DNA from: Candidatus Syntropharchaeum sp.
GTDB lineage: Archaea > Halobacteriota > Syntropharchaeia > Syntropharchaeales > Syntropharchaeaceae
Direction of reading: 5' to 3'
Length of the DNA: 64,000 nt
NCBI GenBank assembly: GCA_026134025.1
Contig: JAOQII010000001.1
Location: 1 to 64,000 of the forward strand
Part shown: positions 48,143-58,960 of the stretch, one piece after another
How the letters are laid out: each line of letters opens with the position of its first letter
Position numbering within the stretch: position 1 is the stretch's first letter
The notes under the pieces: model-generated
Seen by the model: only the letters and a program-made list of their open reading frames with translations
Databases searched by the model: none
What the model was told of the DNA's origin: nothing
Translations under genes and position numbers: made by a program

Positions 48143-50932
48143 CTACCTGTAAAGCAGATCAAACTTATCTCCTTCAATCTCTGCATGCGCGGCCGCGAGT
48201 CTTGCGATCGGAACTCTGTATGGTGAGCAGCTGACATAATCTATCCCTGCACTGTTGCAGAACTTGATCGATCGTGGCTCACCCGCCTGTTCACCACAGA
48301 CACCGATCTTTATATCAGGTCTTGTCTTTCTCGCCCACTCGATCGTGACGAGCATCAGCCTGCCAACACCTCTGACATCGAGTATCTCAAACGGGTTGTC
48401 CTGCAGTATCCCCCGCTCATTGTAGAGTGGCAGAAACTTGCTCTCTGCATCCTCGCGTGAGAACGAGAATGTCGCCTGTGTGAGGTCGTTTGTCCCAAAC
48501 GAGAAGAAGCTTGCAACCTCAGCCAGCCTCCCTGCCCGCATGCACGCCCTGACAACCTCGATCATCGTACCAAACTTATACGCTACCCTGACACCTCTTG
48601 CCCCTTCAATCTCGCTGGCCACACGCTCTACTATATCATGAACCCACTTGAGCTCCTGAGCAGTGCAGACCTGTGGAACCATAATCTCCGGAGAAACCTC
48701 CAGTCCTTCCTTTGCCACCTCAACTGCAGCCTCCAGTATCGCTCTGATCTGCATCTCGTATATCTCGGGGTACGTGATACCTATCCTCACCCCTCTGTGT
48801 CCGAGCATTGGATTGACCTCTGAAAAGGCAGCAATCTTCTCCAGCGCATGTTCTTTTGAGCTTATGAGCATATCAAGGAGTTCCTTGTCCTCAAGCTTTA
48901 TCACATCGCATATGATCTCCTGTATCTGTGGAAGGTACTCAAATAACCTGTAATCCAGGACTTTTGTGAGATTTGGCGCAGCTTCAAGCTTATTCAGGAC
49001 TGCCTTTAACTCTAAAAGCATCTGGAGTTCCCTCTCAATATCTTCGGTTCGTGGCAGAAACTCATGCAGGGGTGGATCCAGAAGTCTTATCGTAACTGGC
49101 AGATCCCGCATCACCCTGAATATCGCTATAAAATCTTCCCGCTGCATTGGAAGTAATTTGTTGATCGCACTCTTTCGCTCTTCTTCTGTCTCAGCCATGA
49201 TCATCTGCTGAATCACAGGGAGCCGCTCTGGCAGATTGAACATGCGCTCTGTCCTGCAGAGACCCACGCCCTCACAGCCAAACTTCACGGCAAGTGCTGC
49301 GTCTTCTGGCGTATCGATGTTTGTCCTGACGCCAAGTTTCCTGATCTCATCCGCCCAGTTCAGGAGCGTGAAAAGTTCATCTGAGATATCAGGCTCGATC
49401 ATATCGACCTCGCCCAGAAATACATTGCCACCGCTTCCATCGATGGTTATAATATCATCCTGTCTTATCGTAACATCACCGATCCTTGCAAACCCAGCTT
49501 CCTCATCGATCAGGATCTCTTCTGCACCACAGACACAGGGTTTGCCCATCGCCCTTGCAACAACAGCAGCATGGCTTGTCTTCCCACCGCGACTCGTCAG
49601 TATCCCCTGAGCAGCAAAGAAACCATGAATATCCTCTGGCTTCGTCTCAGTCCGCACCAGTATTACTTTTTGCGCCAGTTTTCCACGTTTATCTGCCTCA
49701 TCGGCATCAAAGATAGCCCTACCAGTTGCAGCACCCGGGGAGGCTGCGATCCCTTTTGCAACAGGTGTTGAGGTATCATTTGGATCGATACGCCGATGCA
49801 TCAGTTGCTCGATGACATCAGGTTTTACCCTGTGAACCGCCTCTTCTTTTGTGAGAAGTCCTTCTTTCACCATATCAACCGATGTCCTGACCCATGCATT
49901 TGGCCCCAACTTTCCGTTTCGAGTTTGAAGGATATACAGCTTCCCTCTCTCGATTGTGAACTCAAAATCCTGAACTTCAGAATATCTCTCTTCCAAGATT
50001 TTTCTAACTTTCAGCAACTCATCATACATTGCGGGCATCTCTTTCTTGAGCTCAATTATTGGCTTCGGCGTTCTAACTCCCGCAACAACATCCTCGCCCT
50101 GGGCGTTCAGGAGGTATTCACCATACAGGACATTCTCACCTGTGGAAGGATCTCTGGTGAAAAGAACACCTGTTGCTGAGGTATTTCCCATATTACCAAA
50201 GACCATTGTGCAGATATTCACCGCGGTGCCGTTGGCGATATCTTCTGTGATATTGAACTCCCTTCTATAGTCGATCGCTCTTCTACCATTCCAGGACTCG
50301 AAGACTGCTTTAATCGCAAGCTCCAGTTGTTTAAATACATCTGATGGGAAGTCTGCCTTTGTCTCTCGCCTGCAGATCTCCTTGTAGTCTTTTACCAGAC
50401 TTTTGAGAGATTCAACATCGAGTTCATGATCATACTGGACTCCTTTCTTCTTCTTGTACTCATCCAGAATATCGTAAAATTCTTTCTCATCCAGACCCAG
50501 TGCAATATTGCAGAAGAGTGCTATAAATCGCCTGTACGCATCATACGCAAAGCGTTCATCACCCGTAGCATCTGCAAGACCCTGGACCGTTGCATCGTTC
50601 AATCCCAGATTCAGGATCGTATCCATCATACCTGGCATCGAGACCGCTGCGCCAGATCTTACAGATACGAGAAGCGGATTCTTCACATCTCCAAATCTCT
50701 TACCAGTGAGCTCTTCACATACTTTTATATTCTCCTTAACCTCGTCAAGAAGCCCCTCTGGAAGTTTGTTCCCATTTTTAGAATATTCAAGGCATGCTTC
50801 GGTTGTGATAACAAATCCAGGTGGAACTGGAAGCCCGATCTGCGTCATATCACAGAGTCCAGCGCCTTTACCACCAAGCAAACGTTTGTTTGTACCATCA
50901 CCTTCGGTGAACAGATATACAAATTTAGTCAT
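48143..50932 (-). CDS. ppdK: Pyruvate, phosphate dikinase
   Basis: LLGGKGAGLCDMTQIGLPVPPGFVITTEAC, LTSRGGKTSHAAVVARAMGKPCVCG. Confidence 0.97.
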   Translation of the reverse strand: MTKFVYLFTEGDGTNKRLLGGKGAGLCDMTQIGLPVPPGFVITTEACLEYSKNGNKLPEGLLDEVKENIKVCEELTGKRFGDVKNPLLVSVRSGAAVSMPGMMDTILNLGLNDATVQGLADATGDERFAYDAYRRFIALFCNIALGLDEKEFYDILDEYKKKKGVQYDHELDVESLKSLVKDYKEICRRETKADFPSDVFKQLELAIKAVFESWNGRRAIDYRREFNITEDIANGTAVNICTMVFGNMGNTSATGVLFTRDPSTGENVLYGEYLLNAQGEDVVAGVRTPKPIIELKKEMPAMYDELLKVRKILEERYSEVQDFEFTIERGKLYILQTRNGKLGPNAWVRTSVDMVKEGLLTKEEAVHRVKPDVIEQLMHRRIDPNDTSTPVAKGIAASPGAATGRAIFDADEADKRGKLAQKVILVRTETKPEDIHGFFAAQGILTSRGGKTSHAAVVARAMGKPCVCGAEEILIDEEAGFARIGDVTIRQDDIITIDGSGGNVFLGEVDMIEPDISDELFTLLNWADEIRKLGVRTNIDTPEDAALAVKFGCEGVGLCRTERMFNLPERLPVIQQMIMAETEEERKSAINKLLPMQREDFIAIFRVMRDLPVTIRLLDPPLHEFLPRTEDIERELQMLLELKAVLNKLEAAPNLTKVLDYRLFEYLPQIQEIICDVIKLEDKELLDMLISSKEHALEKIAAFSEVNPMLGHRGVRIGITYPEIYEMQIRAILEAAVEVAKEGLEVSPEIMVPQVCTAQELKWVHDIVERVASEIEGARGVRVAYKFGTMIEVVRACMRAGRLAEVASFFSFGTNDLTQATFSFSREDAESKFLPLYNERGILQDNPFEILDVRGVGRLMLVTIEWARKTRPDIKIGVCGEQAGEPRSIKFCNSAGIDYVSCSPYRVPIARLAAAHAEIEGDKFDLLYR

Positions 50933-51009
50933 ATTTATCCCCCCTTCTTCCTGTTTATTTATGTTTATATATTATAAATATTTTGGTAGATGATGACCAG
51001 GTGGCAGGT

Positions 51010-52128
51010 TTAGCTCTGATGAGAGGGTCTTAAACCTTTTTTCAGTACCTCTTCGATCAGATCGAGCGGTGCATCACTCTTGAAACCTGTTCCCGAAAAG
51101 TGAACCCCTGTGGCTTCAAACCCGAGGTCTCGAAGTTCCTTGATGAGATAACCGATCTTTGATGGTGTCACGCCAAGTCGCTTGCAGAGTACATGATGAT
51201 CATAGAAGAACGGAAGGTCCATCTCACCTGAAAGGCGTTCAAGAAGCTTCATCTCTTCAGATCGCCTCCTGAATCCTGATGCTTCGAGATAGTGAATGGC
51301 TTTAGCTGCGATATCCTCGCTGAATATCCTTCCAAGATACATGGGGCCTGTAAACTTAAGTCGTCCTCCACACCTCAAACAACGGCGTGGTGCTGCACCA
51401 AGAAGATCCTGCACCGCCTCCCTGAAACCGCATCCAGAACAGTGAATTATGTATCCCATCTTCGCTATCACGTGATCGGTTTTTCTCGCTCCAGGTTCAA
51501 TCTCGATAATCAGCCTTATGAAGTGACGCTTTGCGTAGCATAATATCGGGTGCAATCCCTTCTCATGTCGCATAAGATCCCTTGCAACCCTTCCAAGAAG
51601 AATCCTCAAGCCCACCTCACGGTGATACTCTGTGTTAAGCCCAACAGCATCGTACTTCTGTATCCCTCCGCGGTGTGACCCGCATAGAGGTGCGGTATCG
51701 GTTGCTGTAACAAGAAGAAATCGCCTCACAGAGAAGGATGCCGCATCAAGTATCCATGATGGAGAGCCGAAAGGATCAAGATCGACAATATCATACCGCC
51801 TCTTAAGGAGTGAAACTCTACAATCCTCGTTCAAAACCTCTGCATCAACCCTATTCAGCCTCTTATTTTCGAGTATGCAACCAAAAGCTTTTTTACTTCT
51901 GTCATTGAGCGTAATATCTCTGAGTCCAACCTCCCTTGCAACCCTTAACCCCCTTACCCCTGATGCTGCAAGTGCATCGATGTAGGAAAGCTCATCTCTA
52001 AGACCCAGGGCGTTCAGTGTGGCTACATCAATATCCCTCGTCACCTCCATCTCAGGGTTGTAGAAGACCTTGCCATCTGCAGGAATTTTTAGCTGTATCC
52101 TCCCCTCAGAAAAGACGTTCCAGCTCAT
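51010..52128 (-). CDS. trm1: tRNA (guanine26-N2)-dimethyltransferase
   Basis: ALAASGVRGLRVAREVG, DIVDLDPFGSPSWILDAA, ATDTAPLCGSH. Confidence 0.94.
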   Translation of the reverse strand: MSWNVFSEGRIQLKIPADGKVFYNPEMEVTRDIDVATLNALGLRDELSYIDALAASGVRGLRVAREVGLRDITLNDRSKKAFGCILENKRLNRVDAEVLNEDCRVSLLKRRYDIVDLDPFGSPSWILDAASFSVRRFLLVTATDTAPLCGSHRGGIQKYDAVGLNTEYHREVGLRILLGRVARDLMRHEKGLHPILCYAKRHFIRLIIEIEPGARKTDHVIAKMGYIIHCSGCGFREAVQDLLGAAPRRCLRCGGRLKFTGPMYLGRIFSEDIAAKAIHYLEASGFRRRSEEMKLLERLSGEMDLPFFYDHHVLCKRLGVTPSKIGYLIKELRDLGFEATGVHFSGTGFKSDAPLDLIEEVLKKGLRPSHQS

Positions 52129-53101
52129 CCGCGTACCTTAAGGTTAGATCTCTTGTGCGTTCGCCCATCCAGCTTTTTTTGATGAACGCTGGATATATCG
52201 CAAGCCTTTCTTTCAGCCTGTGTGGAGCAATTAACTTCTCAAGCTCCTTTATGATCGGCCATGGGGCTTCAGGATTTATGTAATCCAGGGTGAGGCTCGA
52301 TATTCCGCCAAGATCATTGGCACCGCATTCGATGAGCCTCTCAAAAGATGTGAGGTTTGGTGGAACCTGTATCGCGACGTCCTCTGGGAGTATACGTCGT
52401 GCCTCAACCACCGTATCCCTCATCTCATCAAAGGTGGGTGGGGTGCACATCGACATCCTTGTATAGGGCTTTGGATGGAAGGGCTGGATTATTACCTCCT
52501 GGATATGCCCAAACTCCTCGTGAATCCGTGCAATCTCATTTAAAGAGTTGATCCGATCCTCCTTTCTCTCACCAATGCCGACAAGTAAGCCTGTCGTAAA
52601 TGGAATCCTGAGCTTACCTGCGTTCTCGATCATCTCAATTCTGAGTGCAGGATCTTTACCAGGCGATCTTTTGTGAGCTTCGATCTTTGCCGTCGTCTCA
52701 AGCATGAGACCCATACTTGCATTGAAAGGTTGCAGACGCTTTAGATCTTCATAATCCAAAATCCCTGGGTTGCTGTGTGGAAGAAGCCCCTCATCTATCG
52801 CCATTTTGCAGAGTTCGATCAGATAATCTGTCATGCTTGTGTACCCAAGCTCATTTAATAGGAGCTTACCTGCATCTGTCTTCTCTATTTGCTCCCCGAA
52901 TGTAAATAACGCTTCCTTTTCACTACCCCTTCGTGCCAGAATGGCTCTAACCTCATGAGGTGGCATCAGATAGGCTTCACCGCTCTCAAAAGTTCTCTTA
53001 AATCCACAGTATGCGCAATCGTTCCTGCAGAGGTTTGTAACAGGTACGAATATGTTCTTTGAGTATGTAACGGTAGATGGATGCATAGGTTTATACCCCA
53101 T
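52106..53101 (-). CDS. cofG: FO synthase subunit CofG (radical SAM, F420 biosynthesis)
   Basis: PVTNLCRNDCAYCGFKRTF CxxxCxxC motif; family-like layout. Confidence 0.93.
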   Translation of the reverse strand: MGYKPMHPSTVTYSKNIFVPVTNLCRNDCAYCGFKRTFESGEAYLMPPHEVRAILARRGSEKEALFTFGEQIEKTDAGKLLLNELGYTSMTDYLIELCKMAIDEGLLPHSNPGILDYEDLKRLQPFNASMGLMLETTAKIEAHKRSPGKDPALRIEMIENAGKLRIPFTTGLLVGIGERKEDRINSLNEIARIHEEFGHIQEVIIQPFHPKPYTRMSMCTPPTFDEMRDTVVEARRILPEDVAIQVPPNLTSFERLIECGANDLGGISSLTLDYINPEAPWPIIKELEKLIAPHRLKERLAIYPAFIKKSWMGERTRDLTLRYADELERLF

Positions 53102-53119
53102 TCGTGACTCATAAATCTT

Positions 53120-54280
53120 ATGGCTCGCAAAATTGGTTTCTCCACGATATCAATTCATGGGAGGGAAAGACGGAAGCAACCTTATGGATCGCTTGTTGAA
53201 CCGATCTTTCAGAATACGACCTTTCTGCTTGATGATCTCAAAGATCTTGAAGGCATCATAGCAGGGCATGGGTTCATCTATACCCGTGTCGGAAATCCAA
53301 CCCAGATGATACTTGAAGAACGCATGGCACACCTCGAAGGTGGTGAGTCGGCCCTTGCGTTTGCATCTGGTATGGCAGCGATCGCATCAACGATGATGAC
53401 ACTACTTAAGAAAGGAGACCACATCATATCAGATGAGGTAATTTATAGTTGCACCCACGATCTCTTTGATGGGTTCGCGTCAAGACTGGATATCGATGTA
53501 AGCTACCTCGATCTATCAGATCCATCGAACCTTGAGGGTGCAATAAAAGAGAATACAAAGCTTATATTCTTTGAGACCCCTGCAAACCCGACGATGAAGC
53601 TTGTTGACATTAAAAAAATTTCTAATATTGGAAGAGAGCATAATCTGAGGGTTATAGTGGATAATACGTTTGCAACACCTTTTATCCAGCGTCCGCTTGA
53701 GCTTGGAGCTGATATCGTCATTCACGCTGCAACGAAGTATCTCTGCGGACATGGTGATACGATCGGAGGCGTTCTTATTGGGGATCAGGAGCTTGTAAAC
53801 TCAGTTAGAGGAGGAGGTTTGAAGGATTTTGGAGGGTGTATAAGTCCGTTCAATGCATGGCTTCTCATTCGTGGGTTGAAGACGCTCGGTGTTAGGATGA
53901 AAGAACATACCAAAAACGCAAACGAGGTTGCACGCGCACTCGAGGAGGAGGAATCGGTTGAGTCGGTTCTATATCCAGGGCTACCATCTCATCCACAGTA
54001 TGAGCTCGCAAAGGAGCAGATGAAGTACGGTGGAGGGATGCTCGCGTTTCTCATGCGAAGTGAGGATGATGTCAGGCGGCTTCTTGGCAGGGTCAAGCTG
54101 TGTTCGCTTGCGGTGAGTCTCGGAAGTGTTGAGACGCTGATTGAGCAACCTTACTCAATGACGCACAGGGGCTATCCAGAGAAGGAAAAGCTTGGGATAG
54201 ATGCGCGGCTTGTCAGGCTCTCTGTCGGGCTTGAAGATGTAGAGGATATCATAGCAGATCTCAAGGATGCGATGGAATGA
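53120..54280 (+). CDS. Cys/Met metabolism PLP enzyme (cystathionine gamma-synthase/lyase family)
   Basis: ESALAFASGMAAIASTMMTLLKKGDHIISD, ELGADIVIHAATKYLCGHGDTIGGVLIG. Confidence 0.93.
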   Translation: MARKIGFSTISIHGRERRKQPYGSLVEPIFQNTTFLLDDLKDLEGIIAGHGFIYTRVGNPTQMILEERMAHLEGGESALAFASGMAAIASTMMTLLKKGDHIISDEVIYSCTHDLFDGFASRLDIDVSYLDLSDPSNLEGAIKENTKLIFFETPANPTMKLVDIKKISNIGREHNLRVIVDNTFATPFIQRPLELGADIVIHAATKYLCGHGDTIGGVLIGDQELVNSVRGGGLKDFGGCISPFNAWLLIRGLKTLGVRMKEHTKNANEVARALEEEESVESVLYPGLPSHPQYELAKEQMKYGGGMLAFLMRSEDDVRRLLGRVKLCSLAVSLGSVETLIEQPYSMTHRGYPEKEKLGIDARLVRLSVGLEDVEDIIADLKDAME

Positions 54281-54366
54281 TCGATGAAATCTACGATTAA
54301 CCAGTTCGATTTCTTTTTTTCACATTCGAGAAACTTCATATACCTCCATGACGAGATGCAGAATAA

Positions 54367-55491
54367 ATGATGGAAGATGGTATACCATTTGAGGAGGTTC
54401 TCAGCGAACTTGAGGCGTTTAAAAGTAGGGATCTGAGTTATAAACGGATACTCAGTTCGATGTGTACGGACCCACATCCGATCGCCAGAATCGCACATAA
54501 ACTATTTCTGGAGACAAATCTTGGAGATCCCGGGTTATTCCCGGGTGCAAAGGCGATGGAAGATGAGGCGATCTCGATGATCGCAGATCTACTCGGCGAC
54601 AGTAGTGCAACCGGTTACATCACAACTGGCGGCACAGAGTCGAATATACAGGCGATAAGAGCCTTCAGGAACGCGTCAAAGAATGAGAGAGGGAATATCA
54701 TCGTTCCACATTCTGCTCACTTCTCATTTGATAAGATCGGAGATCTACTATCTCTCGAGGTCAGGAAAGCAAGACTCGATAGCAGTTTGAGGGTTGATCC
54801 CGCCGAAGTTGAGGGGCTCATCGATGATAAGACGATCGGGCTTGTCGGGATTGCAGGAACGACCGAGTATGGCAAGATCGACAGAATCGAGGATCTCGCC
54901 AGAATCGCACTTGAGCATGATCTTTTTCTCCATGTCGATGCTGCCTTTGGTGGTTTTGTTATCCCATTTCTCGATTCACACCCTCCTTTTGATCTATCGG
55001 TGGAAGGCGTCTCATCGATTACGATCGATCCACATAAGATGGGAATGAGTACAATACCAGCAGGAGGACTCCTCTTTAAAGACGAGAGGCTTTTAGATTC
55101 TCTCTCAACACCAACGCCGTATCTCACGTCGAAGAGACAATTCTCGCTCACAGGAACAAGAAGTGGTGCTGCTACTGCTTCGACATACGCGGTCATGAAG
55201 TATCTCGGATTTGGGGGTTTCAAACGGATCGTTGATCGCTGTATCTCGATGACAAGAAATATCATGAATGTTGCGGCATCGTTTGGTATCAAAACACCGG
55301 TTGCGCCAGATATGAATGTCCTGACACTTGAGATCGAGAACCTCCAGGAAGTTATAAAAGCGCTTGAACAATCAGGGTGGAAGGTCTCTGTTACAAGAGA
55401 GGGTTTTATGAGGCTCGTTATAATGCCCCATCTAACAGAACCCATCATCGATGAGTTTCTATACGATCTTAAAGATGCAACAGGAAACTGA
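54367..55491 (+). CDS. mfnA: L-tyrosine/L-aspartate decarboxylase (MfnA family)
   Basis: GYITTGGTESNIQAIRAFRN, HVDAAFGGFVIPF, TIDPHKMGMSTIPAGG. Confidence 0.92.
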   Translation: MMEDGIPFEEVLSELEAFKSRDLSYKRILSSMCTDPHPIARIAHKLFLETNLGDPGLFPGAKAMEDEAISMIADLLGDSSATGYITTGGTESNIQAIRAFRNASKNERGNIIVPHSAHFSFDKIGDLLSLEVRKARLDSSLRVDPAEVEGLIDDKTIGLVGIAGTTEYGKIDRIEDLARIALEHDLFLHVDAAFGGFVIPFLDSHPPFDLSVEGVSSITIDPHKMGMSTIPAGGLLFKDERLLDSLSTPTPYLTSKRQFSLTGTRSGAATASTYAVMKYLGFGGFKRIVDRCISMTRNIMNVAASFGIKTPVAPDMNVLTLEIENLQEVIKALEQSGWKVSVTREGFMRLVIMPHLTEPIIDEFLYDLKDATGN

Positions 55492-56422
55492 TTACAGGAT
55501 CGATATCCAGCACCTTACAGAACTGATCGATGCAAGAGGTGCAAAATCCGTAGGCCTTCAGCTTCCAGAAGGACTCTTAAGGCGTGCCCGCTCAATCTCA
55601 AAGGAGATACAAAACCGGTGTGATATCCCTGTCATCATCTCAGGCAGGGGGTGTTATGGTGCGTGCGACATCGATACAGCGCTTTCAGAAATGGTCGATC
55701 TTTTATTCCATTTCGGGCATTCTGGTGAAGACCGTGAGAATATAGTATTTGTTGAGGTGCGATCAAAGGTCAATATTTGTCCTGTCGTTCAATCTGCGAT
55801 TGCGTACCTTGAAGGAGATAGAATAGCACTTGTTACAACGATCCAGCATGTTGAGATGATCGAAGAAGCAAAAAAGATCCTTGAAACGGCTGGAAAAGAG
55901 GTTCTCATAAGATGTGGTTCTGGAGATGGTTTGAGATATGAGGGGCAGGTTCTTGGCTGTAACGCATCTGCGGTCGATCCTCGATCTGATGAGGTTCTTT
56001 TCATCGGAACAGGGCTCTTTCATCCGAAGGGGATCGCATCCCTGATTGAAAAAAAAGTCGTGGCAGCAGATCCATACACAAAAAATATCGAGTTGATAGA
56101 CCCTGAACCTCTGATAAGGAGAAGATGGGTTTTTCTGGAAAAGGCGCTCGATGCTCACCACTTTGGGGTTATTTTATCACCAAAGATCGGGCAATACAAA
56201 CAAAATGTGGCTGATGAGATCCTGAAAAGTGCAAGAGATCACGATATCGAGGCGCATCTAATTCTGCTCGATGAGATACGAGAGGATGCGCTGATAAATC
56301 TGGGAATGGATGCCTACGTCAATACAGCCTGCTGCAGGATTGTGGACGATATGAGGAAGGTCATACTCCTAAATCCAGATGAGTTTGCCAGACTTCTTCG
56401 AATGCGGGATAGGATGGGATGA
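55475..56422 (+). CDS. dph2: Diphthamide biosynthesis enzyme Dph2
   Basis: VGLQLPEGLLRRARSISKEIQ, GRGCYGACDIDTALSEMVDLLFHFGHS; YVNTACCRIVDD. Confidence 0.9.
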   Translation: MQQETDYRIDIQHLTELIDARGAKSVGLQLPEGLLRRARSISKEIQNRCDIPVIISGRGCYGACDIDTALSEMVDLLFHFGHSGEDRENIVFVEVRSKVNICPVVQSAIAYLEGDRIALVTTIQHVEMIEEAKKILETAGKEVLIRCGSGDGLRYEGQVLGCNASAVDPRSDEVLFIGTGLFHPKGIASLIEKKVVAADPYTKNIELIDPEPLIRRRWVFLEKALDAHHFGVILSPKIGQYKQNVADEILKSARDHDIEAHLILLDEIREDALINLGMDAYVNTACCRIVDDMRKVILLNPDEFARLLRMRDRMG

Positions 56423-57228
56423 TACGGGTTGCACTGAAAGTGGGCTATATCGGGTCGCGCTATCACGGCTTCCAGATCCAACCCGATCTTCCGACAGTTG
56501 AGGGCGAACTTCTTGATGCCCTGAAATCGTGCGGATGCATAGCTGATAGGATAGATTCAAGGTTTGCTGCATCTGGCAGGACAGATCGTGGTGTTCATGC
56601 CAGAACTCAGGTAATAGCCTTCGATACAGATAATTACAGGTTAACAGTGCCGAGGATTATTAATACAAAGCTTCCAGAAGATATCTGGGTCTGGGCAAGA
56701 TCTGAGGTTGACCCTTTCTTTGATCCAAGAAGGGATGCGCTTTACAGGGAATATCGCTATTTTCTTTATGGGGGGTCGCTTGATTTGAACCTGATGAATG
56801 AGGCATCTAAGCTTTTTACAGGTGAACATGACTTTTCAGGTCTATCAAAGCGAGGAGAAGAGAGTTCAACGATCAGAAAGGTTCATAAGATCGATCTTAA
56901 GAAGAGCGGTGATCTTATAATCTTTGATATACGTGCGGATGCATTTCTCTGGCAGATGATACGGAGGATCGTGGGCGCGCTGGTCCTGATAGGTGAGGGA
57001 GAGCGGGATTGTACCTGGATTGAAAGGATACTTGGTGGTGAGCCTGCTTCGATCACCCCGGCACCCGCAGAAGGGCTGGTACTCAATGATGTCTGTTATG
57101 ATGGGATCACATTTGCGGTGGATCAGTATGCATATAGTCAGATGAAAAATGCTCTTGACGGACTTTTCAGGCAGTATACGGTCTTTGGTGCTGTTGTAAA
57201 GGCGATGGGTGATAGCGAGCCTGATTGA
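56419..57228 (+). CDS. truA: tRNA pseudouridine synthase A
   Basis: VGYIGSRYHGFQIQP, ASGRTDRGVHARTQVIAFDTD, FLWQMIRRIVGALV. Confidence 0.95.
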   Translation: MIRVALKVGYIGSRYHGFQIQPDLPTVEGELLDALKSCGCIADRIDSRFAASGRTDRGVHARTQVIAFDTDNYRLTVPRIINTKLPEDIWVWARSEVDPFFDPRRDALYREYRYFLYGGSLDLNLMNEASKLFTGEHDFSGLSKRGEESSTIRKVHKIDLKKSGDLIIFDIRADAFLWQMIRRIVGALVLIGEGERDCTWIERILGGEPASITPAPAEGLVLNDVCYDGITFAVDQYAYSQMKNALDGLFRQYTVFGAVVKAMGDSEPD

Positions 57229-57465
57229 ACCTTCTGCCCCACAAATGTCACCACCAGCAACGAGCTTTGCAGTTGCTCCTGAAAGCGTTGATATATGTAT
57301 CGAGGATATTTGCACCTTTCAAAATGACATCTCCTTGTTCCATGTTGTCTGCTACATCAAAGATCGCTCTGGCGTCCTGTACCTGTTTACAGGTATCAAG
57401 CCACTTCTCCAACAGGTGCTATGTGAATGTATTTCTCCTCCAGCAAATCCTGTGTGTAGATAGTA
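57229..57465 (-). pseudogene. Frame-disrupted remnant of an unidentified gene
   Basis: Minus-strand LLEKWLDTCKQVQDARAIFDVADNMEQGDVILKGANILD in one frame; LSGATAKLVAGGDICGAEGSIRLAI in another. Confidence 0.5.
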
Positions 57466-57484
57466 CAAGCTGAATTATAAAGGT

Positions 57485-58960
57485 TCAATACGCTTTCACC
57501 TCAGTGATCCTATCAACGACGTCCATCGCTGTAAGCCCGTATCCATACTCCTTGAATGCGAGATCACCTGCAGCACCGGATACAAACGCGGCAGCAGAAG
57601 CAGATTGAAGTGGATCATCACAGATCGCATAGAAGCTTCCGACTATCCCTGAGAGCACATCCCCAGTTCCACCAACCGTCATACCCGCGTTACCACTCCT
57701 GTTCATCCTTAAATTAACCCCATCGGATATTACATCCTCAACACCTTTCATGAGCATCGTGAGATTGTTTTGCCTTGAAAAATCCATAACAAATGCTCGA
57801 AGATCACCCTTAATCTCGACTCCCATCTTGGATAACTCACCCCTGTGTGGTGTTATGATGATATCCCGCTTCTTTGAGGGTAGATCAAGTGCGTATAAAC
57901 CATCTGCATCGAGAACAAGCTTTTCTGAGACGTTGATGATCGATCGCATAAGATCAAGTGTCTCACGATCAGATCCTGTTCCCATACCCAGAACCGTAAC
58001 ATCATGGTGCTCGATGAGATCACGTATCAGACCAAGATCTTCCTGAACAAGAATATCAGATGATAACGGCTTGACGATCAGGTTTGGTGAGAAGGATGCA
58101 ACTACTTTAGCAACACTATCTGGAACAGCAAGCGTTACCCAGTCTGCACCGTTTTTCAGTGCTGCAAGCGCGGATAACGCAGGTGCACCGGCAAAAGGTC
58201 CCCCTCCAATGATCAATACCCTTCCATTATCCCCTTTGTGGCTTGTTTTATCTCGCCTGATAACCACTTCAAGATCGCCAGGTCCTGTAAGTACCTCAAA
58301 GAGCGGCGGAATCCCGATATCTTCAACGACGATCTCGCCTGTGAACTTCTTTGCCAGATCCTGGAGTAATCCCAGCTTTGGACGGTGTAATGTCACGGTG
58401 AGATCCGCCTTAACGGCCATCTTCGAGTTACCTGTTTCCGGATCCAGGCCAGAAGGAATATCCACCGCAATTTTGAAAGCTTTTGAGCTGTTTATAAGAT
58501 CTATAAGCCCTTTTGCTGGTTCTTTTATCTCGCCTGATACTCCTGTACCAAGGATCGCATCAAGAACTATATCTGCACCCATCAAAGCTTCACTCACACC
58601 CTTGAGCTCTGAAGAATCTCTGATCTCTCTGAGCTTGAAGCCGCTTCTCTCGAGTATTTCCCAGTTTGCCCTCGCCTCGGCTGTTCTTATCTCACCCGAG
58701 CTTCCTGAGAGAATCACCTCCACCTCAAAGCCCGTGAGATGACGCGCTGCAACAAACGAATCTCCACCGTTATTTCCCCTTCCTGCAACGATTACGATCT
58801 TTCCACCATCAAACCTCGACTTTATCGTATGAGCAATCGCTGATCCTGCATTTTCCATCAGCTGAATTGGTAAAAGACCGTAATATGCAGCGTTTCTATC
58901 GATCCTCTTCATATCACGGGGTGTTATTGGTGATCTCATGCTCGATTCCTCAAACTTCAC
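57485..58960 (-). CDS. nnr: Bifunctional NAD(P)HX epimerase/dehydratase
   Basis: [52 protein letters not shown]. Confidence 0.95.
   Translation of the reverse strand: MKFEESSMRSPITPRDMKRIDRNAAYYGLLPIQLMENAGSAIAHTIKSRFDGGKIVIVAGRGNNGGDSFVAARHLTGFEVEVILSGSSGEIRTAEARANWEILERSGFKLREIRDSSELKGVSEALMGADIVLDAILGTGVSGEIKEPAKGLIDLINSSKAFKIAVDIPSGLDPETGNSKMAVKADLTVTLHRPKLGLLQDLAKKFTGEIVVEDIGIPPLFEVLTGPGDLEVVIRRDKTSHKGDNGRVLIIGGGPFAGAPALSALAALKNGADWVTLAVPDSVAKVVASFSPNLIVKPLSSDILVQEDLGLIRDLIEHHDVTVLGMGTGSDRETLDLMRSIINVSEKLVLDADGLYALDLPSKKRDIIITPHRGELSKMGVEIKGDLRAFVMDFSRQNNLTMLMKGVEDVISDGVNLRMNRSGNAGMTVGGTGDVLSGIVGSFYAICDDPLQSASAAAFVSGAAGDLAFKEYGYGLTAMDVVDRITEVKAY

Noticed and set aside
50985-51030. Box C/D-like string ATGATGACCAGGTGGCAGGTTTAGCTCTGATGA
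   Set aside because: C and CTGA/TGATGA boxes are present but no terminal D box or complete double-guide layout; overlaps the trm1 3' end.
54717-55448. 243-aa minus-strand ORF
   Set aside because: Antisense to mfnA, which has strong PLP motifs.
58071-58742. 223-aa plus-strand ORF
   Set aside because: Antisense to nnr; Ser-rich shadow ORF.
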